A stretch of DNA of 64,000 bases from Bacillus siamensis KCTC 13613 (lineage in GTDB: Bacteria; Bacillota; Bacilli; Bacillales; Bacillaceae). Below are positions 35,554 to 46,088 of this stretch, one piece after another. The notes under the pieces were generated by a model, which worked only from the letters and a program-made list of their open reading frames with translations, ran no database searches and was not told the origin of the DNA. Each line of letters opens with the position of its first letter. Within the stretch, counting starts at the first letter, position 1. The DNA lies in assembly GCF_000262045.1 (NCBI RefSeq), contig NZ_AJVF01000037.1:62001-126000 (forward strand). Direction: 5' to 3'. The position numbers were made by a program, and so were the translations under genes.

Positions 35554-36555
35554 CTTTCTTTTCAAAACTATTAACGTAAAATCGTCATGAAGCTGAAAGT
35601 CCTGGAGTCTCAGCAGGCTGTCGTAAATATTTTTGACCATATCCTGCGCCGAGCATTCCATATGTTCTTCCAGCATGCGCTGAATGTCGCTGCGCTCCAA
35701 GAAACCGTTTTCGGTACGGCATTCGGTGACGCCGTCAGAAAAAAGAACGATCATGTCTCCTTCGTCCATGTGCTGTTCGTATTGGCTGTAATCAAAATCC
35801 TGAGAAATTCCCAGCACCAATCCTTTTGCCTCCAGATCATAAAACTTCTTTTCTTTTTCAGAGTAGTAGAAGCCCGGTTCATGCCCCGCAGAAGCATACG
35901 TAAATTGGTGATTTTTCGTATTGTAGTTTGCGTAAAACATGGTGATAAACATGCTTGAGTCCACATTCTGTTCTACAACGCGGTTAAGGTTTTTCAACAC
36001 TTGGGAGGGGTGAATGCCGATCTCTGGAAGAGAGTCCATGGCATACTTGATCATCGACATGCACAATGCGGCGGGGATTCCTTTTCCGATGACATCGGCT
36101 ATCGCGATGTTAATCGATTCCTTGTCTTTGACAAAGTGATAATAGTCCCCGCTCATCTGCTTGGCGGGAACGCTGATCGCCCCGATATCCAGCTCTTCTT
36201 CTTCAGGAATTTTTGTGCCCAGCAGCGTCTGCTGGACATTTGCGGCAATTTCAATTTCTGAACGAAGCTCCTGCTGGATATCTCTCAGACTTTGATGTTC
36301 CTGATAAGCCATCCCGTAGCCAATCATGACTTCTATTAAAAAATCCAGCGAATGAAAAACATCTTCCGGCAGATCCGGATACAGTTCCTTTATTACTTTT
36401 CGGTGGATGCTGATAATTTCCTCCGGAGGAACCTGATGTTCAATCGTTTTTCGGCTGAATTTTTGGGCTTGATATAAAGATGTTTCTGTTAATTCGGCTA
36501 TATATCGGCTAAGCAGCTGATGGTACCGCTGCTCTATAACCTCCCTGAAATCCAC
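35548..36555 (-). CDS. rsbU: RsbU, PP2C phosphatase activating RsbV
   Basis: The 335-residue protein has an N-terminal RsbT-binding helical domain (about 1-85) and a PPM phosphatase domain: AKQMSGDYYHFVKDKESINI, AIADVIGKGIPAALCMSM, YASAGHEPGFYY and DGVTECRTENGF. It dephosphorylates RsbV-P once RsbT binds (environmental stress branch). Confidence 0.96.
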   Translation of the reverse strand: MDFREVIEQRYHQLLSRYIAELTETSLYQAQKFSRKTIEHQVPPEEIISIHRKVIKELYPDLPEDVFHSLDFLIEVMIGYGMAYQEHQSLRDIQQELRSEIEIAANVQQTLLGTKIPEEEELDIGAISVPAKQMSGDYYHFVKDKESINIAIADVIGKGIPAALCMSMIKYAMDSLPEIGIHPSQVLKNLNRVVEQNVDSSMFITMFYANYNTKNHQFTYASAGHEPGFYYSEKEKKFYDLEAKGLVLGISQDFDYSQYEQHMDEGDMIVLFSDGVTECRTENGFLERSDIQRMLEEHMECSAQDMVKNIYDSLLRLQDFQLHDDFTLIVLKRKV

Positions 36556-36566
36556 GTTCTAACCTC

Positions 36567-36968
36567 CTACCGAAGCCATTTCACGGCTTGAATCTCTGTT
36601 CCTTCCTCTGCAACAGATTGCAGGCTGAATTCATCCATCAGCCTTTTGACGCCCGGAAGCCCCGCTCCCAGTCCGCCAGACGTTGAAAAGCCGTCTTCCA
36701 TCACTTTACGGATGTCGGGGATTCCGGGTCCTTTGTCTTCTGCTATGATTTTAAGGCCTTTTTTACCTCTGTCGTTTACTTGTTCTATGCTGACCTGGCC
36801 CTTGCCGGCATATAAGTAGATATTTCTGGCCAATTCTGAGATAGCCGTAGTGATTCTGGCCTGGTCCACCGTGCCGAAGCCTAATTCCTTCGCAACGTTG
36901 CGGCCAAGCTGTCTGGCGGCTACGATATCCCATTCTGTCATGATTTTCACACAGGATTGGTCGTTCAT
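36567..36968 (-). CDS. rsbT: RsbT, switch kinase of the stressosome
   Basis: The 133-residue GHKL kinase has TTAISELARNIYLYAG, IAEDKGPGIPD and GGLGAGLPGVKRL. It phosphorylates RsbS/RsbR, is released and activates RsbU. It is separated from rsbS by 2 bp. Confidence 0.96.
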   Translation of the reverse strand: MNDQSCVKIMTEWDIVAARQLGRNVAKELGFGTVDQARITTAISELARNIYLYAGKGQVSIEQVNDRGKKGLKIIAEDKGPGIPDIRKVMEDGFSTSGGLGAGLPGVKRLMDEFSLQSVAEEGTEIQAVKWLR

Positions 36969-36970
36969 CG

Positions 36971-37336
36971 CTATTCCCCCAATTCCCGCTTCAATGTCTC
37001 AAGCCCTTGCTCTAAGTCGAGCGCTGTTTCGATTTCCTCAAGTGAGATTCCGAGTTCAATCAATGTGACCGCCACAGCCGGCTGAATTCCCGTCAACACG
37101 ACTTTTGCGCCCATTAATTTTGACATGGTAATGACATCGCCGAGCACTTTCGCGATAAATGAATCGATCATATCAACGGATGTCAGGTCGATGACGACCC
37201 CGTTCGCGCCGGTTTCATAGATTTTGTTCAGCAGGTCTTCCTGAAAATGCAAAGCAGTCTGATCGTCAAGTTCCCATTGAATGGATACCAATAAGCAGTT
37301 ATACAGTTTCAAGATCGGGATTTTTGGATGTCTCAC
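36971..37336 (-). CDS. rsbS: RsbS, stressosome STAS scaffold
   Basis: The 121-residue single STAS domain has the phospho-acceptor Ser in [16 protein letters not shown]. It holds RsbT in the stressosome core. Confidence 0.96.
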   Translation of the reverse strand: MRHPKIPILKLYNCLLVSIQWELDDQTALHFQEDLLNKIYETGANGVVIDLTSVDMIDSFIAKVLGDVITMSKLMGAKVVLTGIQPAVAVTLIELGISLEEIETALDLEQGLETLKRELGE

Positions 37337-37340
37337 AATG

Positions 37341-38162
37341 TTATTCCCCCAATGAAACGATTTTTCGATTTGTCATTTCAAGCGCTGTTTGAATTCCTTT
37401 TTGAAGGGTATTCTTCGTAATAACCTGTGACAAATCAATTCCCAGATTAACGATCGTCTGCGCGATTTCCGGACGGATTCCGACGAGCAGGCATTTCGCG
37501 CCGACAAGCCGCACCGCTTCCGATGCCTGGATAATATGGTGCGCCACCATCGTATCAACGACCGGCACGCCCGTAATATCAATCAATACAACCTGTGAAC
37601 GGTGCTTCACCACGCCGTTTAACAGATTTTCCATAATGTGCTTTGCACGCTCCGTATCAATCGTCCCGACAAGCGGCATGACCGTTACATGCTCAAATAC
37701 CGGGATCAGCGGAGCCGACAGTTCCTGAAGCGCGATTTTTTGCAAAGTAACCGTTTTTTCCCAGGAGATAGAATACTGATTTAAGATTTCCGTGTTTATC
37801 GGATTGAAAAAGCTGTCTATTTCCAAAATCAAATCCGCTCTGTCCTGATCGGCCATATTAAGGTCGACCATCGTTTCGTAAAGCAGTTTCCAAAACTCTG
37901 ACAGGGTGGCTGAAAGAAGTTTCAGTGACAGGCCGAGCTGAACGGCGCGCAGTGCGAGTTCACTGATCTGCTCTTCGGTAGCCTCGTCATTTTTAGTCGA
38001 TAATAAAAGAATGTCTATATAATCTTTACAAATATTTTCACATATGTGATTCGTAAGCTGATAGTCTTCCTGATTGCCTACTTCTTTTAGTTTGGCTGTC
38101 CAAGTATCAAGCAGTTCATCATGCTGATCAATAATGAACTGATACACTTTCTGATTCGACAT
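37341..38162 (-). CDS. rsbRA: RsbRA, stressosome sensor
   Basis: The 273-residue protein has an N-terminal non-heme globin-like domain ([16 protein letters not shown]) and a C-terminal STAS domain ([20 protein letters not shown]) with the two threonines that RsbT phosphorylates. The ATG at 38162 is chosen for GGGAGG upstream and the usual length; an upstream in-frame start lacks a ribosome site. First gene of the operon. Confidence 0.95.
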   Translation of the reverse strand: MSNQKVYQFIIDQHDELLDTWTAKLKEVGNQEDYQLTNHICENICKDYIDILLLSTKNDEATEEQISELALRAVQLGLSLKLLSATLSEFWKLLYETMVDLNMADQDRADLILEIDSFFNPINTEILNQYSISWEKTVTLQKIALQELSAPLIPVFEHVTVMPLVGTIDTERAKHIMENLLNGVVKHRSQVVLIDITGVPVVDTMVAHHIIQASEAVRLVGAKCLLVGIRPEIAQTIVNLGIDLSQVITKNTLQKGIQTALEMTNRKIVSLGE

Positions 38163-38216
38163 GGGTTTCACTGACCTCCCGACACAAAACAACAAATTTT
38201 GTTTGATTATCTCTTT

Positions 38217-38245
38217 ATTATAGCGCTTATGTTTTTCGAAAACAA
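38217..38245 (-). promoter_or_regulatory. Sigma-A promoter of the rsb/sigB operon
   Basis: TTGTTT (38245-38240), 17 bp, TATAAT (38222-38217). It partly overlaps the terminator of the preceding EndoA operon. Confidence 0.7.
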
Positions 38246-38268
38246 AAAAAGTTGCTCTTTATGAGCAA
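38243..38268 (-). terminator. Terminator after the EndoA gene
   Basis: GGTTGCTC/GAGCAACT arms with a short loop and TTTTTTTG on the minus strand. Confidence 0.8.
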
Positions 38269-38282
38269 CCAGAAAAATATGA

Positions 38283-38633
38283 CTAAAAATCAATGAGTGC
38301 CAAACTGATTTGCAGGGCTTCATCAACCTTATCCATCATTTCATCATCCAGATGAGTTATTTTATCCGTTAATCTTTGCTTGTCAATCGTCCGAATTTGC
38401 TCCAGCAAAATAACGGAATCTCTTTCAAAACCGTAGCGTTTTGCATCAATTTCGACGTGGGTTGGTAATTTCGCTTTCTGTATTTGGGCTGTTATGGCTG
38501 CAACAATAGCAGTCGGGCTAAAGCGATTTCCGATATCATTCTGGATCACTAAAACCGGGCGTACGCCGCCTTGCTCTGAGCCAACAACAGGAGATAAATC
38601 AGCAAAATAAACATCGCCGCGCTTTACAATCAA
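38283..38633 (-). CDS. ndoA: EndoA (MazF) mRNA-cleaving toxin
   Basis: The 116-residue MazF/PemK-fold RNase has [32 protein letters not shown] and [13 protein letters not shown]. It cuts mRNA at UACAU-type sites (known for B. subtilis EndoA). It follows the antitoxin by 5 bp. Confidence 0.97.
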   Translation of the reverse strand: MIVKRGDVYFADLSPVVGSEQGGVRPVLVIQNDIGNRFSPTAIVAAITAQIQKAKLPTHVEIDAKRYGFERDSVILLEQIRTIDKQRLTDKITHLDDEMMDKVDEALQISLALIDF

Positions 38634-38638
38634 AATGA

Positions 38639-38920
38639 TTATCCTCCGCTGACTAAGCGCTCAACGGTCGTTTCTGCTTCGCACTCAGCATAGTGAGCCT
38701 CAGAAGAAATGTTCAAGTTGATTTTCGCCATTTCCATATACCCGCGTCTCATCAAATCACGGTTGTGGCGAGTTGTCCGTTCGCTGACATACGCTCTCAC
38801 TGCTTGTGATATCAGTTCGTTTCTGCTTCGTTTCTCCCGCATCGCTACACCATCCAATTCAGCTACTAAGTTTTCAGGCAAGCTGATTTTCATTTCGGTT
38901 CTTGCGCTGGATTCAGACAA
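38639..38920 (-). CDS. ndoAI: EndoAI (MazE-type) antitoxin
   Basis: The 93-residue ribbon-helix-helix protein has [20 protein letters not shown] and [15 protein letters not shown]. The acidic C-terminus wraps EndoA. It is 119 bp after alr and probably partly co-transcribed with it. Confidence 0.96.
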   Translation of the reverse strand: MSESSARTEMKISLPENLVAELDGVAMREKRSRNELISQAVRAYVSERTTRHNRDLMRRGYMEMAKINLNISSEAHYAECEAETTVERLVSGG

Positions 38921-39039
38921 AAAACATACACCTCCACCAAACTTACGGATACGACCAATTCATCCATCCAGACATAATGATACCATTATTCAAACGTCAA
39001 GCAAAGCTGTTTTATAAATTCTCTTTTTCCGGATGACGG

Positions 39040-40209
39040 CTACTTGCTTGTATTTTCTTGCAGTAAAGGATTTCTTACTTCCATTATACTCTCATTTTCC
39101 AAAAACATACGGGGAACGCGGGAACTAATGGTACAAGGGACCTCGTAATTAATCGTCTCAAGCCGCCCGGCGATTTCGTCCATCGTGATCGTTTCTTCTT
39201 TCTGGCTGCCGATCAGGGTGACTTTGGTGCCCGGCGGATAAGATTGGTCTAATTCGACCATCAATTGATCCATGCAGATCCTTCCGGCAATGTTCATCCG
39301 TCTGCCGCCGATCAGCACAGCCGTACCGCTCAGCTTGCGGAGCCATCCGTCTGCATAGCCGATGGGAACGGTTCCGATCCATTGATCCTTCTCTGCCGTA
39401 TATGTTGCACCGTAGCTGACGCTTTCCCCTTTGCGGATTTTTTTCACATGGGATAAAACAGAGTGCAATGCAAAAGCCGGCTTTAATTGAAACGGAATTT
39501 CGTTTTGGATGTCAGCGGAAGGACGGAGCCCGTACATACTGATGCCGAAACGAACCGCGTTAAAAAAGCCTTTTTTAAGACGAAGTCCGGCAGCGCTGTT
39601 CGCGCAGTGGACCATCAATTCTTTTAAAGGAAGCGGAGCGATCAATTTTTTAAAGCGTTCAAATTGGAAGAGGAAATAATCTCTGTTTTTTTCATCCGCG
39701 GTTGCAAAATGGGTGAATACGCCTTTACAGACTAAACCGGGATTTTGGCCGAGGATTTTTAACACGCTTTGGATTTCTTCCTCCGTTTTGACTCCGAGTC
39801 TGTTCATGCCGGTATCGACTTTCAGGTGAAACGGCACTGTTTCACTTCCGAGGTGGCGCGCAGCTTCCTGAAGCCATTCAACAGAATATCCCGTCAGTGT
39901 GACGTCATATTCGGCAGCGGCTTGTACATATTCAGGGGGCACGGCGCCAAGGACGAGAATCGGCGCTGTAATGCCCCGTTTTCTCAAGGAGATCGCCTCA
40001 TCCAGTATCGCTACGGCAAGACACGAGGCACCCGCTTCAAGCGCGGCTTTCCCGACTTCCAAATCTCCGTGGCCGTAAGCATTCGCCTTTACAACCGCCA
40101 TGAGATGGACGTTTTCGCCGATGTGTTTTTTCATATGTGTGACATTTTCTTTAATCGCAGACAGGTTGATTTCCGCCCACGTTTCTCTGTAAAAGGATGC
40201 TGTGTTCAC
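39040..40209 (-). CDS. alr: Alanine racemase
   Basis: The 389-residue fold-type III PLP enzyme has the PLP lysine in VVKANAYGHGD (about residue 40), ANSAAGLRLKKGFFNAVRFG and GRICMDQLMVELD. It makes D-alanine for peptidoglycan, feeding Ddl and MurF encoded 8 kb away. The GTG at 40209 gives the B. subtilis length and correct spacing from AGGAAG; a GTG 9 bases upstream is too close. Confidence 0.96.
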   Translation of the reverse strand: MNTASFYRETWAEINLSAIKENVTHMKKHIGENVHLMAVVKANAYGHGDLEVGKAALEAGASCLAVAILDEAISLRKRGITAPILVLGAVPPEYVQAAAEYDVTLTGYSVEWLQEAARHLGSETVPFHLKVDTGMNRLGVKTEEEIQSVLKILGQNPGLVCKGVFTHFATADEKNRDYFLFQFERFKKLIAPLPLKELMVHCANSAAGLRLKKGFFNAVRFGISMYGLRPSADIQNEIPFQLKPAFALHSVLSHVKKIRKGESVSYGATYTAEKDQWIGTVPIGYADGWLRKLSGTAVLIGGRRMNIAGRICMDQLMVELDQSYPPGTKVTLIGSQKEETITMDEIAGRLETINYEVPCTISSRVPRMFLENESIMEVRNPLLQENTSK

Positions 40210-40288
40210 TCGATACACTTCCTAGCATTATTTTCAAACCATATTGTTATTATCATACTAAAATTATGCTGCAAAGTGAAATGGAATC

Positions 40289-40322
40289 AAAAAAAGAGGC
40301 CGGCAGCGGCGGCCTCTTTTTG
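40289..40322 (-). terminator. Strong terminator between ydcC and alr
   Basis: AAAAAGAGGCCGCCGC and GCCGGCCTCTTTTTTT form a stable GC-rich stem with T-runs. Confidence 0.85.
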
Positions 40323-40325
40323 ACG

Positions 40326-41333
40326 TTATTTTGAAGACTGTCCCTGCATGCTTTTGGCGGCGGCCACCATTTCGTCTTTCGTAAGATCCTTCGATGACAG
40401 GAGGTAATCCACTCCGTCATATGTCCACGTTAAAGACGTATCGGATAGTGCTGCGACCGTGAAGCCGAGATTAACCGGTTCGCCTTTCAGCGTGACGGCA
40501 GAGGCTGCTTTTGCGATTTGGGCTTTTTCTTGAATGAGCGTGAATGATTTTTCCCCGCCGTATGTCATGACGACCCGTTTCCCGTCCGCGGTTGAAATAT
40601 CTTTCTCTTCAAGCTTTTTGACGCCGGCCGGCACTTGAAGCGGTGTTTTGACGGCAAATGAATCAGACGGCTTAGCGCTTGTGGCGACGTCCATCTGGGA
40701 AAGCGTCATGTTTTTCTTCTCGTCAAAAGAGTCTTTGTCAAACGGTTTGTTGAATTCAAAGCTTTTGAATTCGACTTTTACCATCACTTTCCGGTCTGTA
40801 TCCATGACTTTGACGAGCGACGGGCTCATGTCCTTTTTGTTGAAAGTGATTTCTTGCGTCGGCAGCATTTTGTTATGCTGATAGTTTGTTTTTGTTTCAA
40901 ACGTGTACTTTTTATCTTTGGCGGAATAGACGGCGTCTTTGTCATTTTGCACGTCTTTTACAAGTGACTCAAACAAATATACTTGGCTGCTGTTATTCGG
41001 CCAGTCGCTTTGGAAGCGGAAGCTCTTATTTAAAGACGGCGTGAGGACAAAGACTCCGTTGGCGTTCCGTAAAATGACTTGATTTTGGTCTTTTTTCGGA
41101 TTTTCCAGATAGACCCGGTACAGGGAAGGTTTTTTATGCCAGATTTCCACATTGTATACTTGCGGATCACTCCCCGTTTCAATGGTCATTTTGGCTTTTG
41201 CTTTGTACGAGGTGTATTCTTTCGCCTTCTTATCTAAACCGGTCACGATATCTTCCTGTGATTTTTGGCCGCAGGCCGAAAGAATAAGGACGGCAAGCAG
41301 TCCCGTTAAAAGCAAAACAAAGCTTTTTCTCAC
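40326..41333 (-). CDS. ydcC: Sporulation-associated lipoprotein YdcC
   Basis: The about 335-residue secreted lipoprotein has signal FVLLLTGLLAVLILSACG with lipobox LSAC. The mature part is LolA/LppX-like (KAKAKMTIETGSDPQVYNVE, then YRVYLENPKKDQNQVILRNA). The homologue is sigma-E-linked in B. subtilis. The GTG at 41333 before RKSFVLL is preferred, but an in-frame start up to 41357 is possible. Confidence 0.88.
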   Translation of the reverse strand: MRKSFVLLLTGLLAVLILSACGQKSQEDIVTGLDKKAKEYTSYKAKAKMTIETGSDPQVYNVEIWHKKPSLYRVYLENPKKDQNQVILRNANGVFVLTPSLNKSFRFQSDWPNNSSQVYLFESLVKDVQNDKDAVYSAKDKKYTFETKTNYQHNKMLPTQEITFNKKDMSPSLVKVMDTDRKVMVKVEFKSFEFNKPFDKDSFDEKKNMTLSQMDVATSAKPSDSFAVKTPLQVPAGVKKLEEKDISTADGKRVVMTYGGEKSFTLIQEKAQIAKAASAVTLKGEPVNLGFTVAALSDTSLTWTYDGVDYLLSSKDLTKDEMVAAAKSMQGQSSK

Positions 41334-41497
41334 CTTTTTCCAACCCCTTCTTCTCAATTGATGTAAAGGGAAGAAATCGCTTGTTTGACTTTAACGGTAC
41401 GCCCTGAACGGCCGGACGCGTACCATAAAAGCCTCAAACAACTTGTCTCCCTTAATGCACTATCAAATATATGAAGGGGTTTCGGCTAATATGCAGA

Positions 41498-41863
41498 CTA
41501 GCGTGACAACCTTTCAATCACGACCTGCGCCGCGGCGTATTCTTTTGTATGGGTAATGGAGACGTGTATTGCCGCGCCGTCAAGCTTGGCGCAGGTAAGC
41601 ACTGGCTTTCCGGCCGGGTCCTTTCCGGTTTCAATATCCTGAAAGCTGAGCTCTTTGCCGATACCCGTGCCGTACGCTTTCGAAAAGGCTTCTTTTGCCG
41701 CGAATCTTCCCGCAAGAAATTCAATTTTCCTTTTGTCCGACAGCTGTGTAAAGCGGACGTATTCACCGTCCGTCAATATTCTTTGCGGAAATCTCATCTG
41801 CCGGCTGAGCATATTTTCAATTCTGTGCAGTTCAACGATGTCGATTCCGATTCCGAAAATCAT
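41498..41863 (-). CDS. acpS: Holo-ACP synthase
   Basis: The 121-residue phosphopantetheinyl transferase has the Mg-binding Asp in GIGIDIVELHRIE and the Glu in AGRFAAKEAFSKAYG. It activates acyl carrier protein. AGGAGG precedes the ATG. Confidence 0.96.
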   Translation of the reverse strand: MIFGIGIDIVELHRIENMLSRQMRFPQRILTDGEYVRFTQLSDKRKIEFLAGRFAAKEAFSKAYGTGIGKELSFQDIETGKDPAGKPVLTCAKLDGAAIHVSITHTKEYAAAQVVIERLSR

Positions 41864-41955
41864 GTGAATTCCTCCTAAAAGTCCGTACTAAAAAACGGTT
41901 TGTGTCATAAACGTGTTACTATATATGTAACAAATCAAGTGCAAAGGGGCTTGCG

Positions 41956-42555
41956 ATGTTTATACGAACGGAAAATTTCCAGACTTTTATCAGACGTTAT
42001 CCCGCCGTCAGCTGTATTCTGGCGCTTCAGGCGTTTTTATGGCTGTTTTTCAGCCTGCCGCTTCATTCCGTCATGATGTGGTCAGATGCAGTGACCGGCT
42101 ATAATTACGGTGTTTTCGAGGGAGAATGGTGGCGGCTGGTGACACCGATGTTTTTACACGCGAATTTCACCCATCTCCTGTTTAACTCCATGTCTCTGTT
42201 TTTATTCGCGCCCCCGCTTGAGCAGATGCTCGGAAAAGTCCGTTTTCTGATTGTGTACATCGCGTCAGGCATCATCGGCAATATCGGCACGTATCTTGTC
42301 GAACCGCTTGATTATGTGCATGTCGGCGCATCAGGGGCGATCTTCGGACTTTTCGGCGTGTATGTGTTTCTGACTGTCTTTCGGAAAGAGCTGATCGGCC
42401 GGGACCAGTCAAAAATGATTATGACGCTGCTTGTCATCGCGGTACTGTCGACCTTTATCAATTCTAATATTAACATTATGGCGCATTTGTTCGGACTGGC
42501 AGGCGGATTTTTGCTTTCTTTTTTATGCGTGCAGCAAAAAAAGCGGCGGTATTAA
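41956..42555 (+). CDS. ydcA: Rhomboid-family membrane protease YdcA
   Basis: The 199-residue protein has six membrane segments. The catalytic Ser is in VGASGAIFGLFG and the His in IMAHLFGLAGGF. HANFTHLLFNSMSLF is the usual TM2 motif. It is divergent from acpS and convergent with ydbT, overlapping its 3' end by 4 bp. Substrate unknown. Confidence 0.93.
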   Translation: MFIRTENFQTFIRRYPAVSCILALQAFLWLFFSLPLHSVMMWSDAVTGYNYGVFEGEWWRLVTPMFLHANFTHLLFNSMSLFLFAPPLEQMLGKVRFLIVYIASGIIGNIGTYLVEPLDYVHVGASGAIFGLFGVYVFLTVFRKELIGRDQSKMIMTLLVIAVLSTFINSNINIMAHLFGLAGGFLLSFLCVQQKKRRY

Positions 42556-44015
42556 CCGTCCGCTTTTTCATATGAATACCAGCGCCCGATGCGTTCGGCA
42601 TCTTCCTCACTGACATCCTTCAGCATGACATGCTCCATGTGGTGAGCTGATTTCACTGCGGTAGCCACGGATGCGAGCCGTCTTCTTTTTTGCAGAATAG
42701 ACCGGCTGACTTCCAGCATCTGCATTCTTCTTCTCAGCATAATCGTGGTCGTCTTCCCGATCAGCCTCGTGGTGATCTGAAGCCTGCCGCCGTTTATGCA
42801 CCATGACGCTGTCCTAAACGAGGCATATCCAAGCACCAGTTCGGCAGGAAGCACAAGCAGCGATGCATATCCCCACGGTTTAAACAGAATACAAAGCGGG
42901 ATGATCACGAAAACCGAGAAGATTATGGATCGGAATAAATACCGGCGCAGCGCCCTTTTCGGCAAATGATTCCGGTTTTCTTCCAGCACGTAATCCGGTG
43001 TGAAATCGTTCAGCATCACACCGAGCTTGGATCTGCGGATGATCGGAAACAGAATCGTTTGAGCGCCTTCTTTCTCATTCCCCGCCCTGCCTGCACTGAC
43101 AATCGCAACCGTCGCGTATCCGAATAGCTGTCTGATGACATTTTCTTTAATTTTAATGGCCTGAATTTTACGGAGCGGGATCGTCACTTGATGCTTTTCA
43201 ATAATTCCGCGTGTAATGACCAATTCATGTTCCTTTTTCTCTATTTTGAAGTTGGCATGCTTGATCATCATACCGGCGATGCTTAACAGCCAGGCGATGA
43301 ACAATCCTATGAAAATGATCACGGCGTAAATGCCGATGCTCGCATGCTTGAGAAAAGAGAACCTGTCATAGAGCCAGTCCATCGGAAATACTTCATCAAT
43401 CTGAGAAAAGAGGGCGAATACCGCTGAGATGATGACACCGATTCCCCCGGATGTTGAAGCCGCCATAAGCAGCTCGCCTAAAGACAGCCGGTAGACGGAT
43501 TGCACATCACCCCTAGGCATCGGCTCCTGCTCCGCCGCTGTCTCTCGGTGTTCTTCCAGCTCGGCTTTTTGCTGAAAAACCGCCGCTCTGATCCGTTCCG
43601 CCTCTTCCACGGTAATGGCGGATAAGACGGCCTCGGCATTTTTTCCGTCGCCGGCCGTTTCGATTTGCAGCTTAACCAGCTTAAAAAGCTGCTGAATGAC
43701 GCCTGCACTCGTATTCATTGATTGAATCCGGTCAATGGAGATGTATCTTTTTTTTGTAAAAAATAAGCCTTCTTCTATTCTGAATTCCCCGTCTTCAATG
43801 CGATATGTAAACTTTCTCCATTCGATCACGCTTGCTGCAATCAGCCAGATAAGCAAAACGGCGAGCGCAATGCCTCCGTAAAAGCGGATGAAATGGTTGG
43901 AATTAACAATATAGACAAGAAAAAATGGCAGAATAATGTTTTTAATGGTTTCGATAATAATATGGAATAAGTTCAAAATCACGGCCGCCGGGTGCAGACG
44001 TTTCGGCTCAGACAT
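42552..44015 (-). CDS. ydbT: bPH2 (DUF304) membrane protein YdbT
   Basis: The 487-residue protein has several membrane helices and three PH-like domains (FRIEEGLFFTKKRYISIDRI, ELVITRGIIEKHQVTIPLRK, GGRLQITTRLIGKTTTIMLR). Homologues help resist bacteriocin stress together with YdbS. The start overlaps the end of ydbS. Confidence 0.9.
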   Translation of the reverse strand: MSEPKRLHPAAVILNLFHIIIETIKNIILPFFLVYIVNSNHFIRFYGGIALAVLLIWLIAASVIEWRKFTYRIEDGEFRIEEGLFFTKKRYISIDRIQSMNTSAGVIQQLFKLVKLQIETAGDGKNAEAVLSAITVEEAERIRAAVFQQKAELEEHRETAAEQEPMPRGDVQSVYRLSLGELLMAASTSGGIGVIISAVFALFSQIDEVFPMDWLYDRFSFLKHASIGIYAVIIFIGLFIAWLLSIAGMMIKHANFKIEKKEHELVITRGIIEKHQVTIPLRKIQAIKIKENVIRQLFGYATVAIVSAGRAGNEKEGAQTILFPIIRRSKLGVMLNDFTPDYVLEENRNHLPKRALRRYLFRSIIFSVFVIIPLCILFKPWGYASLLVLPAELVLGYASFRTASWCINGGRLQITTRLIGKTTTIMLRRRMQMLEVSRSILQKRRRLASVATAVKSAHHMEHVMLKDVSEEDAERIGRWYSYEKADG

Positions 44016-44490
44016 CATCTTCCGTCACCCTTGCCAGACGGGAAATGGAATCCCTCAGCCGGTCAGCTTCCTCCATATCAAGCGCCGGAATGGAATGAAC
44101 GGTCGCCGCCGTGGAGATTTTGACTGAGGCCAGGCGGTATCTTCTGAGAAGCGGGCCTTGTGAAGTATCTACGTGCTGCACCCTCACCATCGGCACAATG
44201 ACCCGTTTGACAATAAAAATGCCGGATTGAATATCTATTTCATTTTCATGGACTTCATAGCGCCAGATCCTGTGCCTGATTTTCGGTATGGCATAGATGG
44301 ATATTACTGAGCCGATGATCCAAATGATGCCGAGGACTCCGGTGATCCAATACGGCCAATGGAAAAAATGGCTTAAAACAGCTGCTGCTATAACGGCCAG
44401 AAGACAAACGGCGGACAGGATGATTTCCTGAAGACGCCAGACTTTTAAGCCGCTTGGACTGATTCGATTTTTTGGCTGTGCTCTCAACAT
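44008..44490 (-). CDS. ydbS: bPH2 (DUF304) membrane protein YdbS
   Basis: The 160-residue protein has two N-terminal membrane segments (LSAVCLLAVIAAAVLSHFF and GVLGIIWIIGSVISIYAI) and a PH-like domain (IQSGIFIVKRVIVPMVRVQH). The ATG at 44490 follows GGGAGGTAGGT. It is coupled to ydbT; in B. subtilis ydbS-ydbT is sigma-W controlled. Confidence 0.9.
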   Translation of the reverse strand: MLRAQPKNRISPSGLKVWRLQEIILSAVCLLAVIAAAVLSHFFHWPYWITGVLGIIWIIGSVISIYAIPKIRHRIWRYEVHENEIDIQSGIFIVKRVIVPMVRVQHVDTSQGPLLRRYRLASVKISTAATVHSIPALDMEEADRLRDSISRLARVTEDDV

Positions 44491-44565
44491 ACCTACCTCC
44501 CATTTTTTATCATACATACAAATACGGCTGATTTGCAAAAAAGATTCACTTTCCGGCATATCGAA

Positions 44566-44596
44566 AAAAAGCGGACCCTGTAAAAGGGTCCGCTTC
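44566..44596 (-). terminator. Terminator of cshA
   Basis: AAGCGGACCC, a loop, GGGTCCGCTT and TTTTTT on the minus strand. Confidence 0.85.
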
Positions 44597-44603
44597 CTGT
44601 GTT

Positions 44604-46088
44604 TTAGTATGATTTTTTCTGGCGTCTGTCACCTGAAGAACGGCGGTCAGTTGAACGTTTTTTATCGTAGGAAGAACGGTTGGTGTTTTTCCCTTTGCCG
44701 CCGCGGTAGCCGCCGCCTTGGCCGTCTCTGCGCTTAGAAGTACGCTGGTTTTTATAGCGTTTGCTGACCATCGGCGCTTCATCAGTGAGGCGTACAGGCG
44801 TGCTGTCCGGCTCTTTTGTCGCCATTTTGATGGCTGCAGCCACAACTGTCACTGCATCATGATCTTCTAACAATTCCGCAGCTGCCGTCATGTAGAAGTT
44901 CAGGTTGTTTTCGCTGATCGCCGTGCGCAGACGGTCAACCGTCACCTGCTGCTGTCCTTCTAATGCTTCGTCAAGCGTCGGCTCTTTCATGCGGTCCATT
45001 TTGCGTTTTGTCGTTTGTTCAATCGCGCGAAGCATGCTTTTCTCACGCGGTGTGATAAACGTCATCGCCATACCCGTTTTTCCTGCACGGCCCGTTCTTC
45101 CGATACGGTGAACGTAGCTTTCAGGATCTTGAGGCACGTCAAAGTTGTACACGTGTGTTACGCCTGAGATATCAAGTCCGCGGGCGGCAACATCAGTCGC
45201 TACAAGAACTTCGATTGCACCTTCTTTAAATTTACGAAGCGCAACCATACGTTTCGCCTGCGTTAAGTCGCCGTGAATTCCTTCAGCTGCATATCCGCGC
45301 AGGTTCAAGGCTTCAGCCAGCTCATCGACACGGCGTTTTGTACGTCCGAATACGATCGCAAGTTCCGGAGACTGAATGTCAAGAAGACGAGTCAGCGTAT
45401 CGAACTTTTTACGCTCTTGCACTTCCAAGTAGAACTGCTGAATGTTAGAAACAGTCATTTCTTTCGCTTTTACTTTTACATGCTCAGGCTCAGTCATGAA
45501 ACGCTCTGCGATCCGTTTGATCGGAGCAGGCATTGTTGCTGAGAATAGAAGCGTCTGATGCTCGCTCGGCACGTTTGAGAGAATTGATTCGATATCATCA
45601 ATGAATCCCATGTTCAGCATTTCATCGGCCTCATCCATGACAACCGTATTCACGTTGTTAAGACGGATCGTGCGGCGGTTGATATGGTCAAGAAGACGCC
45701 CCGGCGTACCTACGATGATATGCGGGTTTTTCTTCAATGCGCGGATCTGACGCCCGATATCCTGGCCGCCGTAAATAGGCAGCACTTTCGCGCGCTTATC
45801 TTGTCCGATTTTATATAACTCTTCAGATACTTGAATGGCTAATTCACGGGTTGGCGCGATTACAATTGCTTGAATATTAGGAGACTCGGGGTTCATTTTT
45901 TCAACAAGGGGTATACCGAACGCAGCTGTTTTACCTGTACCTGTTTGCGCTTGTCCGATGACATCTTTATTTAAAAGTCCGAGCGGAATCGTTTGTGCCT
46001 GAATCGGTGTTGCTTCTTCAAATCCCATACGGTTGATTGACTTCATGAGATCAGAACTTAATTGGAAATCTTGAAACGTTATAGTCAA
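44604..46088 (-). CDS. cshA: DEAD-box RNA helicase CshA
   Basis: The 494-residue helicase has the Q motif, [34 protein letters not shown] and [11 protein letters not shown], plus a basic C-terminal tail ([16 protein letters not shown]). CshA belongs to the RNA degradosome-like network and ribosome assembly. The TTG at 46088 (LTITFQDF) gives the B. subtilis length and fits AAGGAG; a longer in-frame start lacks this support. Confidence 0.96.
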   Translation of the reverse strand: MTITFQDFQLSSDLMKSINRMGFEEATPIQAQTIPLGLLNKDVIGQAQTGTGKTAAFGIPLVEKMNPESPNIQAIVIAPTRELAIQVSEELYKIGQDKRAKVLPIYGGQDIGRQIRALKKNPHIIVGTPGRLLDHINRRTIRLNNVNTVVMDEADEMLNMGFIDDIESILSNVPSEHQTLLFSATMPAPIKRIAERFMTEPEHVKVKAKEMTVSNIQQFYLEVQERKKFDTLTRLLDIQSPELAIVFGRTKRRVDELAEALNLRGYAAEGIHGDLTQAKRMVALRKFKEGAIEVLVATDVAARGLDISGVTHVYNFDVPQDPESYVHRIGRTGRAGKTGMAMTFITPREKSMLRAIEQTTKRKMDRMKEPTLDEALEGQQQVTVDRLRTAISENNLNFYMTAAAELLEDHDAVTVVAAAIKMATKEPDSTPVRLTDEAPMVSKRYKNQRTSKRRDGQGGGYRGGKGKNTNRSSYDKKRSTDRRSSGDRRQKKSY